A DNA stretch of 64,000 bases from the NCBI RefSeq assembly GCF_049445855.1, contig NZ_JBMSDV010000002.1, positions 62,001-126,000 of the forward strand. The letters run 5' to 3'. Shown one piece after another: positions 41,701 to 49,528 of this stretch; the stretch's first letter is position 1, and every line of letters starts with the position of its first letter. Both the position numbers and the translations under genes were made by a program. The notes beneath the pieces were generated by a model, which had not been told where the DNA came from, made no database searches, and saw only the letters and a program-made list of their open reading frames with translations. This DNA comes from JAGOCV01 sp049445855 (GTDB lineage: Bacteria; Pseudomonadota; Gammaproteobacteria; Burkholderiales; Burkholderiaceae_C).

Positions 41701-42735
41701 ATCCAGCCCCAGGCGAGCGCGCCGGTCGGCCTGGAACCGACGACGTACCACCTGCTGCTGACCGTGGGCTCGGGCACCTGGGGCATCGTGCACAACCACA
41801 TCCCTGTGGACCCGGCCAACGGCTTCGGGCTGGTGATCGCGAAGGTCGGATCGACGTCGGTGGTCGAAGTGGGCGACAGCCTCAAGTACACCATCCGCAT
41901 CCGGAACAACAATGGTCCCGCCATTCTTCCGGGCGTGCAGGTCGATGACGTGTTGCCAGCCGGCTTCCGGTACATCCCGGGGACGGCGCGCCTCAACAAC
42001 GCCACGCTGGCGGATCCTGCGGGCTCGCCCGGTCCGGCCCTGACGTTCTCCATCGGCAACGTGCCGGTCAATGTGGACTACGAGCTGACTTACAGGGTTC
42101 GTGTGGGTGTGGGTTCGCAGCAAGGCGACGGCATCAACCGCGCCCAGGCGCACTCCGGCCCCATTGTTTCCAACGTCTCGAAGTTCAAGGTCAAGGTGAC
42201 CGGGGGCGTGTTCACCGACGAAGCCTGTCTGCTGGGCAAGGTTTACGTGGACACCAACGACAACCGTCTGCAGGACATCGAGGAACTTGGAGTTCCGGGA
42301 GTCCGGCTGTACCTGATCGACGGCACGAACTTCATCACGGACGTGGAAGGCAAGTACAGCTTCTGCGGCCTGCCCCCGCGCAGCAACGTGATCAAGGTCG
42401 ATCCATCCACGCTGCCGCGAGGCGCAAGGCTGGTTCCTTCGAGCAACCGCAATCTGGGTGACGGCAACAGCCTGTGGCTGGACATCAAGCGCGGCGAACT
42501 GCACCGGGGCGATTTCATCATCGGAAATCCGACGGACTCCGTGCTCAACCAGGTGAAGGCCCGTCGCTCGCAAGGCGAAGTGTCTGCACCGCAAACCGAG
42601 AAGAAGACTGGACAGCCCGCCCTGGTGTTCGAGTCCCGCAAGGAGCCGCCGGTTACGCCGGCGACACCGAAGCAGGGCGTGAACAACACGGCTGACCAGC
42701 CCGTGCCCGAACCGCGGCACGAAGTCAGGCAGTGA
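35752..42735 (+). CDS. Giant secreted DUF11/SdrD-like repeat protein
   Basis: A 2327-residue protein. The ATG at 35752 has AAGGA upstream. A long signal peptide of about 51 residues (charged 30-residue extension, then MLASALLLLVSAPAFA-Q) precedes about 13 DUF11-type beta domains, each starting near a K-containing strand: about 55, 195, 330, 480, 670, 830, 965, 1105, 1255, 1375, 1500, 1610 and 2025. They share CGGT and LP-G turns. SdrD-B-like domains lie near 1750, 1870 and 2160 (VYVDTNDNRLQDIEELGVPG). A Pro/Lys-rich tail of about 60 residues has no LPXTG or membrane anchor. Probably an adhesin or surface fibre. It is followed 14 bp later by a beta-barrel gene. Confidence 0.85.
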   Translation: METPDNQSPASSRGWILAGHRLRERARCMLQRGAMLASALLLLVSAPAFAQNTILVSKAFGTTSIVPASSTSMTITLENTDAAGPQTNLAFTDTFPANLSWTSITSNSCGGTLSPASGPATSLSLTGGSIPPATAGGPTSCQIVVQVTSNVSGGKTNAIAAGAVTASVNGSATQNGTGAAATLLVAASQRLLTYKSFTPSTIAVSESSMMEVTLVNPNAFAVTGLSLSDIFATDVTRTPAGAGTLVIAAGSVTNNCGGTLTATLGSGSVVLSGGALPAGGNCSIRVPVRATAEGLYTNTIPTGRTTTDQGPGTDGAGSSAQLAAQNGLAISKASGLGAVNSGVVLGQTATSSWTLFNPYSQAVNGVSFVDNFPDANGNSILDYRVTGAGSFSFSAGCGGAASGTVLPGGAGISVSGISMASGGTCTFSLNSVLANDAVVGSTNRVPVGAVTGTLTDGTPVTNSTEATWTHTILPIDTAFELRSIKYSVNPLGQWLTYPDSNVIDPGGKAKYLIMLRNGNGFSATGGTFVDTFQPTTTEGIASDLVLATPLNYSFLNCGEPGNTFFNAANGFSTPPVPPTLTPHPSGNGFTVQNLSVLGQSEDGQVNGTINCFIQVEVTATSIGRHRNLISPASGSGFRPSIAPAGTPGNGITTITPGADLATVAVRGPLRVAKSFSQALVANNTGINRLTVTVSNSSTAALQNLAFIDQMPLFNGDVYMRVAAVPNIVNTCGGTIGIDSGIYRNSFTLSGGTVPAQAGGVDGTCSVSLDVLSIVYEPNGYPGADWNHGGTFPGPNKISTGAVTATVAGSGVQVSNADAAEAGFRSLALSISATKAFNPSTILGGGTSDLTITVTNPYAGAEGALTNISVTDNLPSGMIVADPVVKSTTCAPGVGGTVVVTANALGNTVSMTGAQLAGGASCTVTVRVTALQTGTLVNTLQVGDVRSSNGATTATPFSANLVVQPRVGVEKRFIPNRIPVGGTSELEIRVYNANGAPANNISITDNMPTQIRVASPVTIVQPVAGTNCSGLNVNAPAGGNTITSTGLTLPAFSECRYRVRVTSDVVSAAPHWVNTIQPTDVSSLEGGIYTADATDELEVYAAPVVAKSFSASAIDMSQTSVLTLRVTNPSTGGAPMTNVALVDNLPGGIVVAATPNLVTVGACASGTVNGATAGSTSVGWSGGTLAAGQFCEIQVAIRGTAVGNYTNTLPACDLSATPPVAGTSAAATATSSGTTVCNIDAATAPIQVVNNPPTLILRKTTTGGVGGPFGFTLTNTAQTTGSASTAAAGAAVQVDADTGIAGVQAFNVVATGTAVTINESSLPAGWAVQSATCANTGGTTVGSLSGSTYTIPAASVVTGDVLTCDFVNRAPAPAIQVTKSSAITTDVGAVGLLDAGDVITYTVVVTNTGNVTLSNLAVTDVFNGGAPTTLTCPSTTLTTSAPGNTVTCNTYTHTVTQAEVDAGAPLVNVATATARDPANTVVTDDDTRTLNVLAGAPSFTLDKRAVSGFPYANVGDVVNYEYEVRNTGNVTLSNLVVADDRIPAGAACPVTTLAPAVSTICTASYTVTAADIISGSVTNIATATVTPPTGTLPPVTDTVTVTSVSSPDLVVSKTHAPIEFTAGHPGSITLNVGNLRNVATSGIVTVTDTLPAGLTVAADGFTGVNPMWSCSGQGTAVATCTTTTVIPANTPLAGSPFSITFGVNVAAGLNGTLVNNVTVSGGSELPVFVTPGNRATNTPGNTDADPILIKLPGSLGGRVWFDKGATTREYDGSDATLQGWLVTAYDMSSGAPRQVGTATTAADGTYTIEDLVADQPYKIVFRDPQTGVAWSVPEPSCTAGGNQAGLRLWPQERGAIEATVTAGARTDCANLPVDPSGVVYDSAGRNVIANAIVTLSPVGVCTGFDPALHIVNAGLGGYTVSGNSISMPTNVLGMYQFFFTPDSPASCQFSLSIDPASIPNHKFVSTFIPPSGAFTASSGLGTHLIQPQASAPVGLEPTTYHLLLTVGSGTWGIVHNHIPVDPANGFGLVIAKVGSTSVVEVGDSLKYTIRIRNNNGPAILPGVQVDDVLPAGFRYIPGTARLNNATLADPAGSPGPALTFSIGNVPVNVDYELTYRVRVGVGSQQGDGINRAQAHSGPIVSNVSKFKVKVTGGVFTDEACLLGKVYVDTNDNRLQDIEELGVPGVRLYLIDGTNFITDVEGKYSFCGLPPRSNVIKVDPSTLPRGARLVPSSNRNLGDGNSLWLDIKRGELHRGDFIIGNPTDSVLNQVKARRSQGEVSAPQTEKKTGQPALVFESRKEPPVTPATPKQGVNNTADQPVPEPRHEVRQ

Positions 42736-42749
42736 GAGGGAGCCAGACG

Positions 42750-45700
42750 ATGAAACGCTATCAATCCAAGAACCTGGGCCGCCAGAGCCTGATTGCGGTG
42801 GCGCTCGCCACCACATTCCCGATGACGGTACCGGCAGCATTCGCGCAGTCGGTCGTCATCGCCAACCCGAAAGATGCGGGGCTGCGCGAACTGCTCGATC
42901 GGCCGCTGACGGGTGAACTGCGCGTGCGCACCGGCGCGATCCGGCTCGAAGTTGCACGCAATGACATTCCCGCAGACGGTCAAACCCCGACGGAAGTGAC
43001 GCTCAAGCTCTACGACGCGCGAGACAACCTCATGAAGGGGACGCAGTTCGTGACGCTGGAGGTCAGCGGTGGTCGCATCCAGCTGCCTCATGCGGATACG
43101 GACGAATCCGCTCCGGGGCGGATCGACGCCGATCGCGTCATGAAGGGCGTGCAATTCAAGGTGGTGGACGGCGTGGCGAAGTTCCTGCTGCTTGCGCCGC
43201 ATGACCCGCAGGAAGTCACCATCCGTGCCATGGCCGGTGACGTCTATGTGCAGGGCAAGGTCAATTTCGTGCCCGAACTGCGCGACATGGTTGCCGTTGG
43301 CCTGGTCGAAGGCATCATCAACGTCAGCAAGTTCAAGTCGTCCGAATTGCATCCGGTGCGGCAGAACGACGGGTTCGAATACGAGCTCGAGCGTTGGTCC
43401 CGCGAATGGGACAACGGAAAGCGCCACGCAGGTGTCCGCACCGCGTTTTTCCTCAAGGGGAAGATCAAGGGCGACTACCTGCTGACGCTCGCCTACGATT
43501 CGGAAAAGGAAACGCGCAACCGCTTGTTCCGCGACATCAATCCGGACGAGTTCTACCCGGTGTATGGCGACAGTTCCATCGTTGGCTTCGACGCACGCAC
43601 GTCGGACCGGCTGTACGTACGTGTAGACAAGAACCGCTCGTACCTGCTTTATGGTGACTTCACCACTGCCGATGGCTTCACCCAGGGCATCGGGCAAGGT
43701 GATACCGCACCGCTGGCGCTGCGCCAACTCGGCAACTACAGCCGCTCGGTAACCGGTGTGAAGCACCACTACGAAGCCGGGGGTATCACGACGAACGTCT
43801 TCGGCATGTACGACAGCGTCCGGCAGGTGATCGACGAGTTGCCGGGGCGCGGCGTGTCGGGCCCGTATTCGGTGAGCAACAACAACGGGTTGCAGAACAC
43901 CGAGAAGGTCGAAATTCTCGTCCGTGACCGGAACCAGCCGAATGTCGTGCTGTCGGTCACGCCGATGACGCGATTCACCGACTATGTTTTCGAACCGTTC
44001 TCCGGACAGTTGTTGTTCACGCGTCCGATTCCGACCGTCGATGCCAACCTGAATCCGGTGTCGGTACGAGTGACCTACGAAGTGGATCAGGGCGGTGAGA
44101 AGTTCTGGACCATCGGGCTGGATGGACAGGCCCAGCTCAGCGAACGCGTGGAACTCGGCGGCTCGTATGTGCGCGAGGACAACCCCTTGGCGCCCTACCG
44201 CATGGGTAGCGCGAACGTGGGCGTCAAACTGGGTGAGAACACGTCCATCGTCGCGGAAATCGCACGCACCGACGGCACGGCCAACACCAACGGCATCAAC
44301 AGCTTCTCGACCGCTGCAGGCACGCAGCCCGTGGGCGATGTTTCCGGCAATGCGGCACGCGTCGAGCTACGACACAAATCCGGGGCGGTGGAAGCGCGCG
44401 CCTATGCGATCAGGACGGATGACGGATTCAACAATCCTTCGTCGGGCCTGGCTGCCGGCCGCACCGAAGCCGGTGCCAAGGCGACTGGTGCCGTGACTGA
44501 CGATACAAAGGTCTACGGCGAACTCCTGCATTCGCGGGATGATGTCAACGACGGACAGCGCAGCGCTGCGCAGGTGGGCGTGCGCCACCAGATCACCGAC
44601 ACGCTGGAAGCCGACATTGCGCTCAAGCGCGTGAAGGAAGACGGCAACGTCGGCTACACGCTGTCGAACGCCGCCAACACATCCATCGGATCGGTCGGCA
44701 ATCCCAGTGGCGGCTTCTACAACCCCGGTGCCAATGCGGTCGATCCGCTGAGCGGTACCGCACTGATCAACGGACAGGCCTACAGCCCCACCTTGCAGGC
44801 CAACGCGATACCTCAGGATACGACCAGCGTGCGGGGTCGATTGACATGGCGACCGGGCGAGCCATGGGCGCTGTACGGTGAAGTCGAACGCGACGTCGAG
44901 GACAGCAACAAGCATCGATTCGCGGTGGGTGCCGATTACCAGTTCGCCGAACGCAGCAAGCTTTACGCGCGCTACGAAGACCAGACGGGCATGCAGTCGT
45001 ACTATTCGCTGGACCCGGCGCAAAGCAGCAATGCGTTCATCGTCGGCGTCGATGCAGGGTTCTCGAACGAGGGTCAGGTCTACAGCGAGTACCGTCTGCG
45101 CGATGCCATCGGTGACAGACAGCTGCAGGCCGCCAACGGCGTTCGCAACACCTGGTCCGTTGCGGAAGGGGTGCGACTGCAGGCTGGCGCGGAACGCCTG
45201 AAGGTCTTCGATGGAGACGGCCAGTCATCCACGGCCCTCACGTTCGGTGTCGAGTACACGCCGAATCCGCTGTGGAAGGCGAGCGGACGGATCGAATGGC
45301 GCAAGCTCGATCCCTCCGCAGTGCTTGACGGGAACCAGGCGTGGCTTTCCACGGCCATGGTCGCACGCAAGCTTTCGCGCGACTGGACGCTGCTGGCCCG
45401 CAACTATCTCTACCTGCTTGACAACAGGACGACCGGCGATCAGCTGCAGGACCGTTTCCAGGTGGGGGTGGCTTACCGTGACACCGACACCAACCGCGTC
45501 AACGCGCTGGCGCGCTACGAGTACAAGCTCGAGCGCAACGATGCGCTGACCGAAAGCGAGGAGCGCAAGGTTCACATCTTCTCCACGCACGCCGACTACC
45601 ACCCCCACAGGCAATGGTGGTACACCGGCCGGCTTGCCGGCAAGTATGTCGACGAGCGATTCGGTACCGTGCATGACTCGTATTCCGCCTTGCTCGCTTC

Positions 45701-45962
45701 GGGGCGCGTGACCTACGACGTCAATGACAAATGGGATGTGGGTGCCTTGGTCGCCACGCTGTACAGCCCGAAGTCCAGGACGAACCAATGGGCGTTCGGA
45801 CTGGAGGCGGGCTATCAGGTGCAGCGCAACCTCTGGGTCTCGCTGGGCTACAACGTTGCCGGCTTCACCGATCGCGACCTGACGGCATCGGAGTACACCG
45901 CGCGCGGCCTGTACCTGCGCCTGCGCTTCAAATTCGACGAAACCCTCTTTGGCGGCAAGTGA
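42750..45962 (+). CDS. Large outer-membrane beta-barrel protein with N-terminal Ig-like domain
   Basis: A 1070-residue protein; ATG at 42750 (AGGGAG upstream), 14 bp after the repeat-protein stop. Signal peptide cleaved after PAAFAQ. Residues about 50-180 resemble an invasin-type Big1 domain (VARNDIPADGQTPTEVTLKL, FVTLEVSGGRI). From about 200 the sequence is amphipathic strands rich in Tyr, Asp, Arg, with FYPVYGDSS and YLLYGDF motifs, ending LYLRLRFKFDETLF. About 30 or more strands are likely. It is probably the outer-membrane anchor or exporter of the giant repeat protein; there is no TonB box or POTRA domain. Confidence 0.8.
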   Translation: MKRYQSKNLGRQSLIAVALATTFPMTVPAAFAQSVVIANPKDAGLRELLDRPLTGELRVRTGAIRLEVARNDIPADGQTPTEVTLKLYDARDNLMKGTQFVTLEVSGGRIQLPHADTDESAPGRIDADRVMKGVQFKVVDGVAKFLLLAPHDPQEVTIRAMAGDVYVQGKVNFVPELRDMVAVGLVEGIINVSKFKSSELHPVRQNDGFEYELERWSREWDNGKRHAGVRTAFFLKGKIKGDYLLTLAYDSEKETRNRLFRDINPDEFYPVYGDSSIVGFDARTSDRLYVRVDKNRSYLLYGDFTTADGFTQGIGQGDTAPLALRQLGNYSRSVTGVKHHYEAGGITTNVFGMYDSVRQVIDELPGRGVSGPYSVSNNNGLQNTEKVEILVRDRNQPNVVLSVTPMTRFTDYVFEPFSGQLLFTRPIPTVDANLNPVSVRVTYEVDQGGEKFWTIGLDGQAQLSERVELGGSYVREDNPLAPYRMGSANVGVKLGENTSIVAEIARTDGTANTNGINSFSTAAGTQPVGDVSGNAARVELRHKSGAVEARAYAIRTDDGFNNPSSGLAAGRTEAGAKATGAVTDDTKVYGELLHSRDDVNDGQRSAAQVGVRHQITDTLEADIALKRVKEDGNVGYTLSNAANTSIGSVGNPSGGFYNPGANAVDPLSGTALINGQAYSPTLQANAIPQDTTSVRGRLTWRPGEPWALYGEVERDVEDSNKHRFAVGADYQFAERSKLYARYEDQTGMQSYYSLDPAQSSNAFIVGVDAGFSNEGQVYSEYRLRDAIGDRQLQAANGVRNTWSVAEGVRLQAGAERLKVFDGDGQSSTALTFGVEYTPNPLWKASGRIEWRKLDPSAVLDGNQAWLSTAMVARKLSRDWTLLARNYLYLLDNRTTGDQLQDRFQVGVAYRDTDTNRVNALARYEYKLERNDALTESEERKVHIFSTHADYHPHRQWWYTGRLAGKYVDERFGTVHDSYSALLASGRVTYDVNDKWDVGALVATLYSPKSRTNQWAFGLEAGYQVQRNLWVSLGYNVAGFTDRDLTASEYTARGLYLRLRFKFDETLFGGK

Positions 45963-45969
45963 GGCACGC

Positions 45970-47034
45970 ATGAAAAACAGACGAACGATATCCGGCACTG
46001 TGAAAGCGGCCGTTGCAGGAGCCGTCGCCACGACATGCCTGGTCACGGCGGCGCAGACATCGGCGCCTTCTGCAGGTGGGCTGAAGGCCATCCTGTTCCC
46101 GCAGGTAGAGCGGATCAGTGACGAAGTCATTTACAAGGACCAGAAGACCTACGAAGCGCTGCAGGCCCGGCTGAATGCACAGAAGCAGGCCATCAAGGGC
46201 AGCGACTATGCGACGGCCAAGGCGCAGTGCTGGCTGGATGTGTCGTTCCACGAATACCACCGCAACGATCGCACGGACTTCCCGCAGGCTGCGCTGTCCG
46301 AGTCGGAAAAGATCGTCGCAGGCCTGGAGTCGGGGCAGAAGGCTGTGGGTCTGGACACGCCGTTGGTGGACGGAGCCCACCGACTCCGTGAAGACCTTTG
46401 GGCAAAAGCCAGCGATCTCAAGGGCGCGCGAGGATTCTCGTGCGCGGCGGCGGCGACTGGATGCCTCGAGGTTTATCTGGTCCAGGCAGGTCATGAACAC
46501 CGCCAGTTCGAGATGAAGCGGCATACCGGCGAAATCATTGCGCAGGCGGAGGAGTTTGCTGCCGAGGCGAGGCGTCAGGCGGACAACTGTCCGCAACCTG
46601 TGAAGCCCCAGGCGGTGAAGCCGGTCCCGCCGGTTGCGGAAGAGATCATTGCCATCGAAGCAGACGCGCTTTTCCGGTTCGACAAGTACCAGACCGGCGA
46701 CATGCTGACCGAAGGCCGCGCGAAGATCGATGAAGTGCTCGAAAAAGCGCGCGCCCAGTTCGTGCGGATCGACGGCATCCACCTGATCGGGCACACCGAC
46801 CGCCTGGGCAGCGATGCCTACAACCAGCGCCTGTCCGAACGCCGTGCCGCCACGGTCAAGGCCTATCTGGTCCAGGGTGGCATGGCGGCCGGCACCATCA
46901 CGACCGAAGGTCGCGGCGAGCGCGAGCCCGTCAAGACTTCCTGCGTCGGCGAAGTGGCGACACGTGCGTTGACCGAGTGTCTGCAGCCGAACCGGCGCGT
47001 GGAGTTCCGCTTCACCGGTGTGCGCAAGCCCTGA
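45970..47034 (+). CDS. OmpA-family peptidoglycan-binding protein
   Basis: A 354-residue protein; ATG at 45970, 7 bp after the barrel gene. N-terminal signal or anchor sequence (TVKAAVAGAVATTCLVTA), a helical middle (about 40-210), a Pro/Val linker, and a C-terminal OmpA-like domain (about 225-354) with IDGIHLIGHTDRLGSDAYNQRLSERRA, the diaminopimelate-binding region. It lacks a beta-barrel of its own. It likely tethers the surface complex to the cell wall. Third gene of the operon. Confidence 0.88.
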   Translation: MKNRRTISGTVKAAVAGAVATTCLVTAAQTSAPSAGGLKAILFPQVERISDEVIYKDQKTYEALQARLNAQKQAIKGSDYATAKAQCWLDVSFHEYHRNDRTDFPQAALSESEKIVAGLESGQKAVGLDTPLVDGAHRLREDLWAKASDLKGARGFSCAAAATGCLEVYLVQAGHEHRQFEMKRHTGEIIAQAEEFAAEARRQADNCPQPVKPQAVKPVPPVAEEIIAIEADALFRFDKYQTGDMLTEGRAKIDEVLEKARAQFVRIDGIHLIGHTDRLGSDAYNQRLSERRAATVKAYLVQGGMAAGTITTEGRGEREPVKTSCVGEVATRALTECLQPNRRVEFRFTGVRKP

Positions 47035-47049
47035 AGCCAGTGGGCCGGC

Positions 47050-47823
47050 TCAGGCCCATTGAGCCGCTGCCATTCGCTGCAGCGGCTCGATGGGACCACT
47101 GCTGAGCCACTGCACGCCGCCGGCCCCGCTCGAGCGGGCGAGGCCCGCCCCTCGAAGCAGGCGCGCGCATTGGCGTGCTACCGCGGGCCCCGGATGCACC
47201 AGTTGCACTTCGTCGGGCAACAGTTTCAGGAAGGTGTCCGCCGCAAAAGGGTAGTGCGTGCAGCCGAGTACGAGCGTGTCGATCTGTGCAGCACCGCTGC
47301 CGAACTTGCCCATGGCGTTCGTGTAGCGCTCGCACAGTTCCTGGACCAGGGGGGTCTGGCCGAGTTCGATGGCCTCGGCCAGTCCATCACACGGCTGAAG
47401 CACAAAGTGCGCCTCGGCCTTGAGACCGGCGTGCAGTGTGGCGAATTTGGCGCTGGCAAGCGTACCGCGTGTGGCCATGACCCCGATGCGTCGCGTGCGG
47501 GTCAGCGCAACGGCGGGCTTGAGTGCCGGCTCGACGCCAATCACGATCAGCGAGGGCCAGATGTCGCGCAACTGCTGTATGGCCGCTGCCGTCGCCGTGT
47601 TGCATGCAACCACCAGCGCCTTGATGCCGTGCGTCCCGATCAGGTCACCGGCAATCGCCGCGCAGCGTTCCTGGACGAAGCCTTCGTCGCGCTCCCCGTA
47701 CGGCGCATTCGCGTTGTCTGCGTAGTAGATGAAATGCTCGTGCGGCAAAGCGGCGCGCAGCGCCGACAGGATGCTCAGGCCGCCGACGCCGCTGTCAAAG
47801 ATTCCGATGGGCGCGTCGGTCAT
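47050..47823 (-). CDS. murI: Glutamate racemase
   Basis: A 257-residue enzyme that converts L- to D-glutamate for peptidoglycan. It has the N-terminal GIFDSGVGGLS, catalytic Cys in VVACNTATA, and the second catalytic Cys in VLGCTHYPF. Start ATG at 47823. Convergent with the OmpA-like gene, the stop codons only 15 bp apart; downstream of the fumarase gene on the same strand with a 9-bp gap, so probably cotranscribed. Confidence 0.96.
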   Translation of the reverse strand: MTDAPIGIFDSGVGGLSILSALRAALPHEHFIYYADNANAPYGERDEGFVQERCAAIAGDLIGTHGIKALVVACNTATAAAIQQLRDIWPSLIVIGVEPALKPAVALTRTRRIGVMATRGTLASAKFATLHAGLKAEAHFVLQPCDGLAEAIELGQTPLVQELCERYTNAMGKFGSGAAQIDTLVLGCTHYPFAADTFLKLLPDEVQLVHPGPAVARQCARLLRGAGLARSSGAGGVQWLSSGPIEPLQRMAAAQWA

Positions 47824-47832
47824 GAGCCTGTA

Positions 47833-49383
47833 CTAAGCTGCAGCGACGGCGATGTTCTTGAACTCGCCGGTGGCGATACGTTTCTGCCATTCGGCCGGAC
47901 CGGTGATGTGGGCGCTCGTGCCGCCTGCGTCGACGGCCACTGTCACCGGCATGTCGACCACGTCGAATTCGTAGATGGCTTCCATGCCGAGGTCCGCGAA
48001 GCCGAGTACCCTGGCAGTCTTGATCGCCTTGGACACGAGGTACGCAGCGCCACCCACGGCCATGAGATAGGCACTCTTGTGCTTCTTGATCGCCTCGATG
48101 GCAACCGGGCCGCGTTCGGACTTGCCGATCATCGCGATCAGGCCGGTCTGGGCCAGCATCATCTCGGTGAAGCCGTCCATGCGTGTGGCGGTGGTCGGGC
48201 CGGCGGGGCCGACGGCCTCGTCCTTCACCGGATCGACTGGACCCACGTAGTAGATGACGCGATTGGTGAAATCGACCGGTAGCTTCTCACCCTTGGCCAG
48301 CATGTCCTGGATGCGCTTGTGCGCCGCGTCGCGGCCAGTGAGCATCTTGCCGTTGAGCAGCAACGTGTCGCCCGGCTTCCAGCTGGCGACTTCTTCCTTC
48401 GTCAGCGTGTTCAGGTTGACCTTCTTGCTCTTGTTGTAGTCCGGCTTCCAGTCGATCTTCGGCCACAGGTCGAGCGAGGGGGCATCCAGGTACACCGGGC
48501 CCGAACCGTCCATGACGAAATGCGCATGGCGCGTGGCCGCGCAGTTGGGAATCATCGCCACGGGCTTGCTCGCCGCGTGTGTCGGGTACATCTTGATCTT
48601 GACGTCGAGTACCGTGGTCAGTCCGCCCAGGCCCTGCGCACCGATACCCAGCGCATTCACCTTCTCGTAGAGTTCGAGGCGAAGGTCTTCCACCTGCGTG
48701 AGCTTCTCGCCCTTCGACGCCTTGGCCTGCAGCTCGTACATGTCCAGGTCGTCCATCAGGCTTTCCTTGGCCATGAGCACGGCCTTCTCGGCGGTTCCGC
48801 CGATGCCGATGCCCAGCATGCCCGGCGGGCACCAGCCGGCGCCCATGGTCGGCACCGTCTTGAGCACCCAGTCGACCACCGAATCACCCGGGTTGAGCAT
48901 GACCATCTTGCTCTTGTTCTCGCTGCCACCGCCCTTGGCCGCCACGGTGATGTCCAGCGTGTCGCCGGGTACCAGCTCGGTGAAGATGACGGCAGGCGTG
49001 TTGTCCTTCGTGTTCTTGCGCGCGAACTGCGGATCGGCCACGACCGATGCGCGCAAGGTGTTGTCCGGATGGTTGTAGCCGCGGCGCACGCCTTCGTTGA
49101 TGGCGTCGTCCAGACTGCCGGTGAAGCCTTCCCAGCGTACGTTCATGCCGACCTTGAGGAACACGTTCACGATGCCGGTGTCCTGGCAGATCGGGCGCTG
49201 GCCGGTCGCGCTCATCTTGCTGTTGGTCAGGATCTGCGCGATCGCGTCCCGGGCTGCCGCCGATTGCTCGCGCTCGTAGGCTCGGGCCAGGTGGGCGATG
49301 TAGTCGGTGGGGTGGTAGTAGCTGATGTACTGCAGTGCAGCCGAGATGGACTCGATCAGGTCGTCCTGGTGGATGGTGGTCAT
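47833..49383 (-). CDS. Class I (iron-sulfur) fumarate hydratase
   Basis: A 516-residue enzyme of the TCA cycle, fumarate to malate. The ATG at 49383 (MTTIHQDDL) fits the family start better than the longer in-frame reading. The three [4Fe-4S] cysteines are in RPICQDTG, GWCPPGM and PNCAATRHAHF. The C-terminal beta domain has TTATRMDGFT. This oxygen-sensitive type sits back to back with the oxygen-stable fumC. Confidence 0.94.
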   Translation of the reverse strand: MTTIHQDDLIESISAALQYISYYHPTDYIAHLARAYEREQSAAARDAIAQILTNSKMSATGQRPICQDTGIVNVFLKVGMNVRWEGFTGSLDDAINEGVRRGYNHPDNTLRASVVADPQFARKNTKDNTPAVIFTELVPGDTLDITVAAKGGGSENKSKMVMLNPGDSVVDWVLKTVPTMGAGWCPPGMLGIGIGGTAEKAVLMAKESLMDDLDMYELQAKASKGEKLTQVEDLRLELYEKVNALGIGAQGLGGLTTVLDVKIKMYPTHAASKPVAMIPNCAATRHAHFVMDGSGPVYLDAPSLDLWPKIDWKPDYNKSKKVNLNTLTKEEVASWKPGDTLLLNGKMLTGRDAAHKRIQDMLAKGEKLPVDFTNRVIYYVGPVDPVKDEAVGPAGPTTATRMDGFTEMMLAQTGLIAMIGKSERGPVAIEAIKKHKSAYLMAVGGAAYLVSKAIKTARVLGFADLGMEAIYEFDVVDMPVTVAVDAGGTSAHITGPAEWQKRIATGEFKNIAVAAA

Positions 49384-49528
49384 GGCGTCGTGGGCTCTTT
49401 GCGGGCTTCGTGGGGCTTCGTGTGTGGCAACACCCATCAGATGAGAATTGCTTTTATTCGGGGCTATGCTTGCCAGTGTCCGGGCCAGGCTGTCCCCAGC
49501 CCGCTATTTTGACAGGTCAAGCCAAATC

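Noticed and set aside
42540..42735. LPXTG-like or membrane anchor at the end of the giant repeat protein
   Set aside because: The C-terminal 60 residues are Pro/Lys/Glu-rich and disordered, with no sorting motif or hydrophobic segment.
42243..43769. 508-codon minus-strand ORF across the repeat protein and barrel genes
   Set aside because: Antisense shadow; the sense genes have signal peptides and start sites.
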